Assembly: GCF_019426345.1 (NCBI RefSeq)
Contig: NZ_JAHLLW010000005.1
Span: forward strand, 62,001 to 126,000
Length of the DNA stretch: 64,000 nt
From: Marinomonas lutimaris
GTDB lineage: Bacteria; Pseudomonadota; Gammaproteobacteria; Pseudomonadales; Marinomonadaceae
Direction of reading: 5' to 3'
The translations under genes and the position numbers were made by a program. Each line of letters starts with the position of its first letter. The first letter of the stretch is position 1. The notes under the pieces were generated by a model that was not told the origin of the DNA, searched no databases, and saw nothing but the letters and a program-made list of their open reading frames with translations. Shown piece by piece: positions 51,222 to 59,790 of this stretch.

Positions 51222-51590
51222 ATGTTATATCGATTGCTCTTATGTCTATTTCTTGGTGGTTTTGTATCGGTTTCTATGGCCGCGCAAACCATGCCAGAAG
51301 ATCAGCAAAAGCTAGCTCAAACTGTTTTTGATTTAGAGCGAAGTGTGGCCATTTTACAGTTATCCACTGCGTCTCTAGGTGATTACCAATCACTTTCGAC
51401 CAAAATAGCGCATGTTAAGTCGTTAGAATATCGTGTGAATTTCTTGGGTAATTTAACTTTCTTGTTGTGTATGGCGTTAGTGGTTTTCTTTTTTAAATTA
51501 CGTAATCAGCAGAAGCGATTGCAGGCGCTTGAAAATCGTATTGATGAAAAAGCAAAATCGGATTCTGAAGTTAAAAACGCTGAAGTTTAA
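51222..51590 (+). CDS. Small membrane protein with N-terminal signal and coiled coil, unknown function
   Basis: 122 residues, not recognised. A probable signal peptide or first membrane helix covers about 1-21 (LLLCLFLGGFVSVSMAA). Residues ~28-72 are helical (LAQTVFDLERSVAILQLSTASL), a second membrane segment is at about 76-94 (FLGNLTFLLCMALVVFFF), and a charged helical tail (RNQQKRLQALENRIDEKAK) follows on the inner side. The layout suggests a small periplasmic-then-cytoplasmic helical adaptor. It lies after the MITE and 55 nt before the isochorismatase-like gene on the same strand. Confidence 0.65.
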   Translation: MLYRLLLCLFLGGFVSVSMAAQTMPEDQQKLAQTVFDLERSVAILQLSTASLGDYQSLSTKIAHVKSLEYRVNFLGNLTFLLCMALVVFFFKLRNQQKRLQALENRIDEKAKSDSEVKNAEV

Positions 51591-51645
51591 AGACACGTAA
51601 GCTCAAGGACAGTTAATCCCAAGATGTTTAAATAAAGGAGTGACG

Positions 51646-52200
51646 ATGACTAAATCAGTAGTATTGATGATCATCGATATGCAGCAAGGCATGTCTTGGC
51701 CACAAGCGGGCGAACGCAATAACCCAAATGCGGAACATGAAATTGCAGAGCTATTAGCCCATTGGCGTGCCAGTCATGCACCGATTGTCCATGTTCGTCA
51801 TTTGTCGACAGAGCCCGAATCTTTATTTTGGCCAGAACAAGAAGGTGTGTTGTTTCAGGATGCCTTTCAGCCGTTAGCCGATGAAAAAGTCATTGAAAAA
51901 TCGGTCCCTGATGCTTTTACCTATTCTGATTTAAATGTTTGGCTACGGGAACAAGATGCGCAAGCCTTGGTTGTCGTTGGCGTCAGCACGAATAATTCAG
52001 TGGAATCGACAGTGCGAAGTGCTGGGAATTTAGGTTTTAAGACGTATGTGGTTGGCAGTGCTTGTTTTGCTTTTGAAAAAGATGACTTCTTTGGTCAATC
52101 GCGCAGTGCAGATGAAGTGCATGCTATGTCATTGGCAAATTTGCATGGCGAATACGCCACAGTTATTAGTCAAGATTATGCGTTTTCGCTGCTTTCTTGA
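51646..52200 (+). CDS. Isochorismatase-fold protein lacking the catalytic cysteine
   Basis: 184-residue protein of the isochorismatase-like superfamily. The Asp (IIDMQQG, near 11) and Lys (EKSVPDAF near 86) of the triad are present, but the third position, Cys in most cysteine hydrolases, is Ser here: GVSTNNSVESTVRSAGNLGF near 112-131, TCA codon. True isochorismatases also lack the Cys, so hydrolysis of a vinyl ether remains possible; nicotinamidase-type activity is unlikely. ATG at 51646 lies 5 nt after AAGGAG. A convergent aminotransferase gene follows. Confidence 0.82.
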   Translation: MTKSVVLMIIDMQQGMSWPQAGERNNPNAEHEIAELLAHWRASHAPIVHVRHLSTEPESLFWPEQEGVLFQDAFQPLADEKVIEKSVPDAFTYSDLNVWLREQDAQALVVVGVSTNNSVESTVRSAGNLGFKTYVVGSACFAFEKDDFFGQSRSADEVHAMSLANLHGEYATVISQDYAFSLLS

Positions 52201-52227
52201 GCCTGTCCGATAGTTAACGTAGCTTTA

Positions 52228-52298
52228 AAAAAGAACGCGATGTCTTCGATTGAAGAGGATTCAAACTGATTAATTCCGCTTCAATCGAAAACATCGCG
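52228..52298 (-). terminator. Long-stem terminator of the aminotransferase gene
   Basis: A 20-bp inverted repeat with one mismatch: CGCGATGTCTTCGATTGAAG (52236-52255) and CTTCAATCGAAAACATCGCG (52279-52298), 23-nt loop. On the minus strand it is followed by TTCTTTTTTAAAG, giving the needed U-tract for the leftward gene. Confidence 0.8.
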
Positions 52299-52316
52299 AG
52301 CAATGGGAGTAAAGCG

Positions 52317-53651
52317 TTAAGCAGGGGGAAAACGTGCTTGAAAGGCACTTAAGCGTTTTTCAAGATCTGCTAGTTGTTCGTCTTTCACTTGGGATACACA
52401 AGCCCGTGCGCCTTCCACTCTTTCTGAACCTGTATTTACCAAGGATATGGCGCTGATTCCATGGTACAGCAACGCTTCTAATAAACTGTCTCCATCCAAT
52501 CCTGGATAAGAGAAAGTAAAATAGAAACCATCGCTCAGCGCCTTGCCGTTATCTTCGAAATACACCATTTCAAAACCATGGTCTATAAATAGCTTTTTCA
52601 TGATGGCCGCGCGTTTTTCATAAACCTTAGTAAGATTCAAAAAAGGCAATTCCCCATCATTGGCTGCCTTCAACATTGCAGCTAAGCCATATTGTGCCGA
52701 ATGCGTAACGCCAGCGGATAAACCTCCCATAGCGCCGAAGGTAATGGCTTTGCCGAACTGTGTTTGTCCAAAGTTCGTTTTTAAGGTTGCAAACTCTTGT
52801 TGGTAAAGTGCATCTGAAATAACCAAACTTGCTACTCGTTGGCCTGCATAGCTGAACACTTTAGAGCTTAAAATCAATAAAATGTACTGATCGGTGTAAT
52901 GCGCAATGCTAGGCTGATAAGGGGCTTGACCGGGTGTCGCATAGTCTTCGCGGTAATCCATACCAAAATAGGCGAGATCTTCAATGACAATAACGTCGTA
53001 TCGTCTAGCCACCTCGGCAATGATCTGTAACTCTTCTTCATTGAAACAAATCCAAGCCGGATTATTTGGGTTGGAATAAAGCAAGGTGGCATATTTTCCT
53101 GAGGATAAATGCTTCTCTAGCTCTGGTTTTAACGCTGCGCCACGATGATTGTATACATCAAAGCTACCCCAAGGTTGGCCTATCATATCAAGCTGGCGTT
53201 TTTGGTTTGGAAAGCCCGGATCAATAAACAATGTTGCGCCTTGCTCTTTTGTACGGTTGCCGACTAAAAAAGCCGCCAAGGCTCCTTGGGCTGAACCAAC
53301 GGTTGGAAAGCAGCCTGTTGGGCTGACGTTGATATTCATAAATAAAGAACAGAAACGGCTAATTTCCTGCTTTAACTGAGGAATACCTTCTAGCATCGGG
53401 TATTTAGAGGCCACGCCTTGATGCAGTGCTGCTATCTCTGCTTCTATGCCGATACTGGGCGCAGGCAGGCCAGGCACACCCATTTCCATGCGGATAAACT
53501 TTTCACCTGTCGCGGATTCAATGCGATTGACTAGTGCGACAAGCTCACGGATAGAAGCTCGCGCCAAAGATGGAATGGCGGCTTCTTTTAACGTGTGAGT
53601 GACCTTGTCAAAATTAATCGGTGTTGCTGTATCTGTAAAGGATAGGGTCAT
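52317..53651 (-). CDS. PLP-dependent aminotransferase, class I/II
   Basis: 444-residue fold-type I PLP enzyme. Cofactor-binding motifs: a PTVGSAQGALAAFL region near 119, YSNPNNPAWICFNEEEL near 193-209 (Asn), IEDLAYFGMDY near 225 (Asp, Tyr) and the Schiff-base Lys in LSSKVFSYAGQRVASLV near 268. The substrate pair is not evident; an N-terminal ASIRELVALVNRIESATGEKFIRMEMGVPG is found in a little-studied subgroup. Its transcript ends at the long hairpin terminator. Upstream, 53652-53864 holds its promoter and no further gene I can support. Confidence 0.88.
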   Translation of the reverse strand: MTLSFTDTATPINFDKVTHTLKEAAIPSLARASIRELVALVNRIESATGEKFIRMEMGVPGLPAPSIGIEAEIAALHQGVASKYPMLEGIPQLKQEISRFCSLFMNINVSPTGCFPTVGSAQGALAAFLVGNRTKEQGATLFIDPGFPNQKRQLDMIGQPWGSFDVYNHRGAALKPELEKHLSSGKYATLLYSNPNNPAWICFNEEELQIIAEVARRYDVIVIEDLAYFGMDYREDYATPGQAPYQPSIAHYTDQYILLILSSKVFSYAGQRVASLVISDALYQQEFATLKTNFGQTQFGKAITFGAMGGLSAGVTHSAQYGLAAMLKAANDGELPFLNLTKVYEKRAAIMKKLFIDHGFEMVYFEDNGKALSDGFYFTFSYPGLDGDSLLEALLYHGISAISLVNTGSERVEGARACVSQVKDEQLADLEKRLSAFQARFPPA

Positions 53652-53864
53652 TATTATGCTCAGCTTTTAAAGACGGTAAACTTCTCTAGTGAGAATATGT
53701 TACCTCATAAAAAACTGACTGTTTGGACATTCAATACGAGGATTTGTCGTCTAGTCATTTCAAAAAATGATGCGAGTTTTACGGCTTTTCTTGTGAAGAG
53801 TGATGCTAATCGCCACTGGAATGAATTTTATCGGCGATTAACATCACAAGATTATGAGAGTGAT

Positions 53865-56327
53865 TTAGAACTCGGTGGAGACGGATAATTTGATTTCGCG
53901 TGGATTGCCTTGTGTTAGGTAACCGCCAGCTGCCGATGCCCAGTAGCCTTCATTCATCAAGTTGGTGATGTTTAAACGCCAAGTAATATCTTGTTGAGCA
54001 ATTTTAGAGACATAACGTGCGTTTACGTCTAATCGTGTCCAAGCATCGACTTCTAATGTATTGCTCGCATTCAAGTATTGTGGGCCGCTGCGAATGACTT
54101 TTCCGCCTAGCGTTAGACCTTGTAACGAGCGAATGTCATATTCGCCTCCAAGTACTAATCGATACTTAGCAACACCAACCGCGTCGTTGCCATCATTAGT
54201 GCCGTTTTGAGTGTCTTTTAGTTTAGGGTCTAACCATGTCGCCGAGGTATTAATACGCAGACCTGTCGACGGTTCACCATACAAGCTTAGTTCAATGCCT
54301 CGGTTACGTTGCTCGCCGTAGTAATCATAGGCGCTTCCTGCCTCACCGTAGGCTTCGGGTTTGGTTATTTCGAAAAGAGCAGCGCCCGCGCCTAAGGTTC
54401 CATCTTCAAATTTAATCCCCACCTCATTTTGCTTAGAGGTATAAGGCTTCAAGCTTGCGCCTGCGTTTGAGTAGTTGTTGCTACTACTGGTTGAGACATT
54501 TTCGCCTTTTTGTAAGGCTTCTATGTGATTAGCGTACAAGGAGATGGCGTCAGTCGGTTTGTAGACAATGCCATAAATAGGCGACGTGGCAGAATCATCG
54601 TAAGAGGTGTCAATTGAACCATCGTAATTGTAGTTGTTTGCTTTTATTTCTTGGTATCTCACACCTGCAGTCACTAATAAGCGATCGTCCATAAAGCCCA
54701 ACGTATCCGCAAAAGAAAGTCCTTTAGTATCGGTTTTAGAGCGAATATTTGGATCATCCATATTGCCATCAGCAAAAACAGTATCTGGATAAGCGATATC
54801 AACCGGATTATAGATGTTCGTGTCATAAGTTGGGTTAGACATGGTGTAAGCTGTATAGGTTTTATTAACAAAACCTGAATAAGCAAGATTCAATTGATGA
54901 GTTACTTTTCCTGTTGTTAGATCGCCTAATAGGCTGACAGAGGAGGAAAAAGTATTAGATTCGTACGGCACGGATAATCGTCTGCCAGTGGCGTCACCAT
55001 TTAGACTATTAACGGTGGGAGACGAATAATCACCGAACTCTTTGTTCTTATTAGCGCCGAGCGCGCCGTTTAATGTCCAATCTTGGTTTAATTTATAATT
55101 TGCTGAGACCATGCCATATAGGGTTTCTAATTCAGAATTAGCCCAAGATGGCGCATAGTTTGTTTCTGCATCTGGAGCAGTTGGAACTTTCGTGATGGTG
55201 CCTGCATAAACGACAGAACGCCCACTGTCGATGGTTTGTTTCTGGTAACCCATATCGGTAGAAACATTAAGTTTTTTTGATTGATAGTCCACGCCAACAC
55301 TGATGGAAGTTTCTTCACGAGTTTCGTCATCAATGGCGCTGTCACCATTGCGGTGTAATGCATTAACACGAATTCCCCATTGGTTTTTATCACCAAAACG
55401 TCGCGCTATATCTGCACTAATACCTACTTGGCCTTCGGCTGTTGTATCTAGTGTCACAGCATTTAGGTCGTCATCTGCGCGTTTAGGTTCAAGGTTAATC
55501 GCGCCGCCAATGCCGCTTCCTCCAGGCGTTACACCGTTTAAGAAAGCACTAGAGCCTTTTAGTAGTTGCACGCTTTCTACAGCGTTAGTAGAAACGACTT
55601 GGCGAGGCAAAATACCATAGAGTCCGCCGTAGGAAATAGCGTCGCTATCGAGTTCAAAACCACGAATCATGAATTTTTCTGCGTAGTTACCATAGCCATG
55701 CCCTGATTGAACTGAAGCGTCGTTATCAAGTACTTCTGCAATGCTTTCTAGCTGCTGGTCTTCGATGGCTTTGTTGGTATAAGACACCACACTAAAAGGA
55801 ACGTTGGAACTGTCTTGTTCACCAAATACGCCTAATCGGCCACCGGATTCGATTTGCCCTCCCTTATATTCGCTCAGTACGCTGTCGTTAATTTGCGAGG
55901 CAGATACCGCTAAGCCTGACATAGTGTAATCGCTCTGATCCATGAGACTGTATGTGCCGTCTTGGTTTGGTGTCATGATGAGATTGGTGTTTTGTAGCAA
56001 GGCATCGATCAATTCCAGAGCAGAGAAGTTACCTGAAACAGCCTCATTTTTGAGTCCTTGAGTTAGAGCCGGATCAAAAGAGAGCGCGATATGATGACGT
56101 ACCGCAATGTCGGTAAGTGTTTTACCAAGATCTCCGGCGGGAACAGAGACTTGTTGGCGGGTTTCTTGTTGTCCGGCATTTTCCGCCAAAGTAAATGAAC
56201 TAGCGCCCGCACCAAGGATTAAGCTTGTGCTGAGAAGCGCAGCGCTGATGGCGTTGTGTCGCTTTGTTTTCAAGAAAGGTGTTTTCAAGAAAGGTGTTTT
56301 CAAAAACTGTTCTCTTTGGGCAGCCAC
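53865..56327 (-). CDS. TonB-dependent ferric-siderophore receptor with STN signalling domain
   Basis: 820-residue outer-membrane receptor. After a signal peptide (about 26-50; ISAALLSTSLILGAGASSFTLA) comes an STN domain (about 58-130; VSVPAGDLGKTLTDIAVRHHIALSFDPAL), which transmits the ligand signal to FecR, then the plug (about 165-290; SVVSYTNKAIEDQQLESIAEVLDNDASVQSGHGYG, GIGGAINLEPKRA) and a 22-strand barrel ending in the usual terminal Phe (KLSVSTEF). It resembles FpvA/FoxA-type receptors; the ligand is not determinable. The N-terminus before the signal has an unusual FLKTP repeat. Last gene of the fec-like cluster, directly controlled by the sigma/anti-sigma pair. Confidence 0.92.
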   Translation of the reverse strand: MAAQREQFLKTPFLKTPFLKTKRHNAISAALLSTSLILGAGASSFTLAENAGQQETRQQVSVPAGDLGKTLTDIAVRHHIALSFDPALTQGLKNEAVSGNFSALELIDALLQNTNLIMTPNQDGTYSLMDQSDYTMSGLAVSASQINDSVLSEYKGGQIESGGRLGVFGEQDSSNVPFSVVSYTNKAIEDQQLESIAEVLDNDASVQSGHGYGNYAEKFMIRGFELDSDAISYGGLYGILPRQVVSTNAVESVQLLKGSSAFLNGVTPGGSGIGGAINLEPKRADDDLNAVTLDTTAEGQVGISADIARRFGDKNQWGIRVNALHRNGDSAIDDETREETSISVGVDYQSKKLNVSTDMGYQKQTIDSGRSVVYAGTITKVPTAPDAETNYAPSWANSELETLYGMVSANYKLNQDWTLNGALGANKNKEFGDYSSPTVNSLNGDATGRRLSVPYESNTFSSSVSLLGDLTTGKVTHQLNLAYSGFVNKTYTAYTMSNPTYDTNIYNPVDIAYPDTVFADGNMDDPNIRSKTDTKGLSFADTLGFMDDRLLVTAGVRYQEIKANNYNYDGSIDTSYDDSATSPIYGIVYKPTDAISLYANHIEALQKGENVSTSSSNNYSNAGASLKPYTSKQNEVGIKFEDGTLGAGAALFEITKPEAYGEAGSAYDYYGEQRNRGIELSLYGEPSTGLRINTSATWLDPKLKDTQNGTNDGNDAVGVAKYRLVLGGEYDIRSLQGLTLGGKVIRSGPQYLNASNTLEVDAWTRLDVNARYVSKIAQQDITWRLNITNLMNEGYWASAAGGYLTQGNPREIKLSVSTEF
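56266..56306. repeat. 15-bp tandem repeat at the 5' end of the receptor gene
   Basis: GTTTTCAAGAAAGGT occurs at 56266-56280 and 56281-56295, with a partial third copy from 56296. In the coding direction it yields FLKTP-FLKTP-FLKTK before the signal peptide. Being 15 bp it keeps frame if it expands or contracts. Confidence 0.85.
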
Positions 56328-56408
56328 AGCTACCTCCTTTTTTAAAATCGTTGGGTTATTTTTTATCTACCTAATAAGCCACTTGAAAAGAAAAAAGGTA
56401 TCAATCGA

Positions 56409-56427
56409 AATGAAAATAATTTTTATT
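56409..56427. promoter_or_regulatory. Weak candidate Fur box upstream of the receptor gene
   Basis: AATGAAAATAATTTTTATT matches the 19-bp Fur consensus at 12 positions by eye. It lies between fecR and the receptor gene. The region is very A/T-rich, so chance is a serious alternative. Confidence 0.3.
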
Positions 56428-56464
56428 AGCTTCTTTTTTGATTTATTTACTTGCTAATGTCGTA

Positions 56465-57436
56465 TTAAGTTGGCTCAAGAGTGACCCAATAGCCGCCCAG
56501 GTGATGCTTGGCTTTAATAGGGTAAGTGTGAGTCAGCATATTAATAATGGTGTCAGTGTTGGATGTTGGAAATGCACCCGATACCAATAGGTTTTGTATC
56601 TCAGGTGAAACACGTAAATAGCCCTTTCGATAGCGGGAAACTTCCTCGGCAAATTGTTTCAGCGGCATATCATGAGCAGCCAGCATTTGATTTAGCCAAG
56701 CGGTTGTCGCGGGAGAGATCAATTGGCTAGACAGCAATCCAAGGTTAGACATTTGAGCTTGATGGCCTGATTTTATGGTTATTACTTCATTATTCTGTGC
56801 GAGCTTAGGAGTGGCTTGAACCTGTCCTTCTATTGCAGCAAGTTGAGTAAAACCATCACATTGGCGTACGGTTAATCTTCTTCCAAGAGCTGTTAGCGTG
56901 CCTTCCTGTGTTTGAATGAGGAATGGGCCGAATTGTTGCGGATCTACTTGCCCTGTGTGTATTTCGATTTCGCCTTCTCGCAGTGACAATAGGCGAGAGC
57001 GAGTGTTGAATGTCATATCAAATGCGGTCGCAGTATTCAGTTTCACCATTGAACCATCAGGCAAGGTGATTTTTTGAAACTCACCTTTGGCTGTCCGGTA
57101 ATCAGCTGTCCATTGTTGAACTTCAATTGCTTTATAGCCGCCCCATAGTGTTGGTCCTGCTGCCAGTAAGAGCGCTAGTTTACCTATAGCAATGCGACGG
57201 CCTTCATCTTCGGGGCGATTGAGTACCGCCGCAGCCACATCTTTCGGTAACCTATCCACATGGCCCATGAGTCGCTGAGCAAGTTGCCAAGCATGTGTAT
57301 TCTCTTGACTGGCGTCTTGCCATTGTTTCAGCTGTGCCTTTTCTTCGTTGGTTAACGGCGCTTCTTGTTGGCGTATTAGCCAGTCGGCCGCTTCTTCAAG
57401 GCTATGCTTTGCTATTGATGTGTTTGCCTTATTCAA
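56465..57436 (-). CDS. fecR: FecR-family transmembrane sigma-factor regulator
   Basis: 323-residue inner-membrane protein that relays the receptor signal to the sigma factor. An N-terminal cytoplasmic DUF4880 region (about 10-55; EEAADWLIRQQEAPLTNEEKAQLKQWQDAS) binds sigma; a membrane segment is at about 85-105 (IGKLALLLAAGPTLWGGY); the periplasmic FecR domain (about 110-215; TLPDGSMVKLNTATAFDMTFNTRSRLLSLREGEIEI) and a C-terminal STN-like part that meets the receptor STN domain follow. Overlaps the sigma gene by 8 nt, so the pair is co-translated. Confidence 0.92.
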   Translation of the reverse strand: MNKANTSIAKHSLEEAADWLIRQQEAPLTNEEKAQLKQWQDASQENTHAWQLAQRLMGHVDRLPKDVAAAVLNRPEDEGRRIAIGKLALLLAAGPTLWGGYKAIEVQQWTADYRTAKGEFQKITLPDGSMVKLNTATAFDMTFNTRSRLLSLREGEIEIHTGQVDPQQFGPFLIQTQEGTLTALGRRLTVRQCDGFTQLAAIEGQVQATPKLAQNNEVITIKSGHQAQMSNLGLLSSQLISPATTAWLNQMLAAHDMPLKQFAEEVSRYRKGYLRVSPEIQNLLVSGAFPTSNTDTIINMLTHTYPIKAKHHLGGYWVTLEPT

Positions 57437-57956
57437 AAAAATCTTCCTCCATAAGAGTCAAACATTGCACATAGGCCTGTTTCATATGGCGTTTTACACT
57501 GATAAGTGACATCCCCAGCTCGTCAGCAATGGTCTGATATTTTTTGCCTTCAATTTGCGACATTAAAAAGACCGTTTTGACATGACGCGGTAATTCATTA
57601 AGGAGCGCATCAATTTGTTCTAATGTTTGTAAAATAATTTGCTGCTGTTCTAGGGAAGAGGTTACTGGATCGGGAAATAATGCGATGTATTCTAAGTAGG
57701 TATCTTCCAACGATTTACGACGATAAAAATGACTGACAATTCCTTTTGCGACTGTCATTAAGTAGGCACGAGGCTGAGTTATGGTATCGACGTTTTGACG
57801 AGCGTGAATACGTAAAAAGGTATCTTGAGTTAAGTCTGCCGCGTCAAAGTGGTTATCTAAGCGCTTACGTATCCATGTATACAGCCAACGATGGTTATCT
57901 GAATATAGCGCGTGCATAGCACTTTGTTGCGCTCTTGGATCCGCATTGTGCGGCAT
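57429..57956 (-). CDS. fecI: FecI-type ECF sigma factor
   Basis: 175-residue extracytoplasmic-function sigma factor. Region 2 spans about 15-80 (YTWIRKRLDNHFDAADLTQDTFLRIHAR, the AxDLxQDTFLR motif) and region 4 about 110-165 (LNELPRHVKTVFLMSQIEGKKYQTIADELGMSLISVKRHM). It would direct transcription of the receptor gene when FecR is activated by ligand-bound receptor. Lies 106 nt after the ATPase gene on the same strand. Confidence 0.93.
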   Translation of the reverse strand: MPHNADPRAQQSAMHALYSDNHRWLYTWIRKRLDNHFDAADLTQDTFLRIHARQNVDTITQPRAYLMTVAKGIVSHFYRRKSLEDTYLEYIALFPDPVTSSLEQQQIILQTLEQIDALLNELPRHVKTVFLMSQIEGKKYQTIADELGMSLISVKRHMKQAYVQCLTLMEEDFFE

Positions 57957-58062
57957 GAAATAGCTCCTCTGATTTAAATAAGTAACAATTGTAAACGATA
58001 ATTAGTCGCATTAAACTAGTTGGTTACTTTTTTGTCAATCAGCGCGCTATTGTTAGGCCTAA

Positions 58063-58830
58063 TTACTCCACCACACACATTGGGGTTTTGGCGATTGGGT
58101 CTTGGTGAATCTGCGCATCCAATGAGAAAACGTTTTTAAGCATGGTTTGTGTGAGTACCGACTCGGGCGAACCTTGAGTGATGATTTCTCCTTCTTTCAT
58201 CACGATGAGATGGTCGCAATATCGAGCAGCTTGGTTGATGTCATGAAGCACTGTGATGATAGTCTTTCCTTGTAGATTCAATTTGCGTAACAAGTGCATC
58301 AGCTCTACTTGATGGCTCAAATCCATATAAGTGGTTGGCTCGTCTAGTAGCAAATACGGCGTATCTTGCGCTAAGGTCATGGCGAGCCAAACACGTTGGC
58401 GTTGGCCGCCGGAGAGTTCGCTGACCAATTGATCCGCAAGCTCAGTAATGCCTGTCTCTTCCATCATCTTGTCTATTATTACTTGATCATCTTTGTTAAT
58501 CCGTCCCCAAAACCCGGTATATGGGCTGCGTCCATAGGCGACCAAATCTTTGACTTTAATTCCTTCCGGGATAGGCTGAGTTTGCGGCAATAAGGCCAGT
58601 TGTTGAGCCAGTTTTTTGGACGCAATACTGTGAAGGTTTTTACCTTGCCAGTGAACTTGGCCTTCCATAGGCGAAAGAATACGTGCCATGGCTTTTAGTA
58701 AAGTGGATTTGCCGCAGCCATTTGGCCCGAGTAAAGCGATGATTCTTCCTTCAGGAATGGTTAGGTCGACCTGTTTTACAATGGCTTTATCATGGTAGCC
58801 AACAGATAAATTATGAGTGCTAAGAGACAT
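58063..58830 (-). CDS. fecE: Ferric-siderophore ABC transporter ATPase (FecE/FepC type)
   Basis: 255-residue ATPase: Walker A GPNGCGKST (about 34-42), Q-loop LALLPQTQPIPEG, signature LSGGQRQRVWLAMTLAQ (about 139-155), Walker B YLLLDEPTTYMDL and switch His in VLHDINQAARYC. These match the FepC/FecE/FhuC group that imports ferric siderophores. Starts 3 nt after the fecD-like gene ends; symbol given by family similarity only, since the ligand may not be citrate. Confidence 0.93.
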   Translation of the reverse strand: MSLSTHNLSVGYHDKAIVKQVDLTIPEGRIIALLGPNGCGKSTLLKAMARILSPMEGQVHWQGKNLHSIASKKLAQQLALLPQTQPIPEGIKVKDLVAYGRSPYTGFWGRINKDDQVIIDKMMEETGITELADQLVSELSGGQRQRVWLAMTLAQDTPYLLLDEPTTYMDLSHQVELMHLLRKLNLQGKTIITVLHDINQAARYCDHLIVMKEGEIITQGSPESVLTQTMLKNVFSLDAQIHQDPIAKTPMCVVE

Positions 58831-58833
58831 AAA

Positions 58834-59790
58834 TCATTTCGTCCTAAGGAGTAGCCAAAGAAAATACGGCGCACCAATAATGGCGGTCATAATGCCGGCG
58901 GGTAATTCAATAGGTGGATCAATGGTACGAGCCACGAGATCGGCAAGCAGCAACAAAATCGCGCCAACTAGCATGGTGGACGGTAAGAGTATTTGATGGC
59001 GTCCACCGACCAATTTACGCGTTAAATGCGGAGCCACTAAGCCTAAAAATCCGATAGGACCACAAATCGCAACACAAGAAGCTGTCAGTCCAACGGCAAT
59101 CGCCAAAGACGCTAAACGCAGTTTGTTGGCCTTGATACCAAGGCTAATGGCACTGTCGTCGCCGAGGTGGATTAGGTTCAGAGGTTTGGCCAGCCAAAGC
59201 GCAAAAGGAATGAGCAGCAACCAAGGCAATAACATAGAAAGCTGATTCCAGCCGCGCCCCCATAAACTACCCGTTAACCACAACAGAGCATTGTTTATTT
59301 CCAGTGGTTTAACCAGCATCAGAAAGTCTATACAGCTGGCGTATAACGCCGCTAATGCCACACCGGTAATGGCCAGTTTTATGGTGCTGCTATGTGAGCC
59401 GCACAGCCACCACAACGTTAACGCAGCGATTAAACTCCCGATTAGCGCAACAGCTGGTAACCAGCGAATATCGGCATCAGGGAAAAATGTCATGTAAAAC
59501 ACGGCTGCCAATCCAGCGCCATGACTGACGCCAAGCACATCGGGTGACGCTAATGGATTGCGAATCACACCCTGCACCAAGGCGCCAGCAAGTGCCATCA
59601 TAGCGCCAACTAACATGGCGAGAATGGCACGAGGAAAACGGTATTCATGAACGGTGAAGTAGTTGGCATTGCCGACCTGAAACCCTTCAAAAATGCTTTT
59701 AAAGGGAATGGAAACGGCGCCAAACATCAGATTAGCGACCAACAATCCTAACAAGGCAAGTAGTAAAATAGGCAGCGAGCGCGTGGCCAT
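58834..59790 (-). CDS. fecD: Ferric-siderophore ABC transporter permease, second (FecD type)
   Basis: 318-residue FecCD-family permease with about nine to ten membrane segments. Signatures: EYRFPRAILAMLVGAMMALAGALVQGVIRNPLASPDVLGVSHGAGL near 50-95 and GPIGFLGLVAPHLTRKLVG near 235-253, the segments that contact the ATPase and gate. The true start is ATG at 59788-59790, which overlaps the preceding gene's stop by one base (TAATG); a longer frame into that gene is rejected. Confidence 0.93.
   Translation of the reverse strand: MATRSLPILLLALLGLLVANLMFGAVSIPFKSIFEGFQVGNANYFTVHEYRFPRAILAMLVGAMMALAGALVQGVIRNPLASPDVLGVSHGAGLAAVFYMTFFPDADIRWLPAVALIGSLIAALTLWWLCGSHSSTIKLAITGVALAALYASCIDFLMLVKPLEINNALLWLTGSLWGRGWNQLSMLLPWLLLIPFALWLAKPLNLIHLGDDSAISLGIKANKLRLASLAIAVGLTASCVAICGPIGFLGLVAPHLTRKLVGGRHQILLPSTMLVGAILLLLADLVARTIDPPIELPAGIMTAIIGAPYFLWLLLRTK

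Noticed and set aside
53697-53888. Open frame of 63 codons between the aminotransferase and the TonB receptor genes
   Set aside because: Runs into the receptor gene's 3' end on the other strand and shows no known motif or start signal.
57957-58062. Fur box before the FecI-type sigma gene
   Set aside because: GATAATTAG-like sequence is present but matches less than half of the consensus in this A/T-rich gap.
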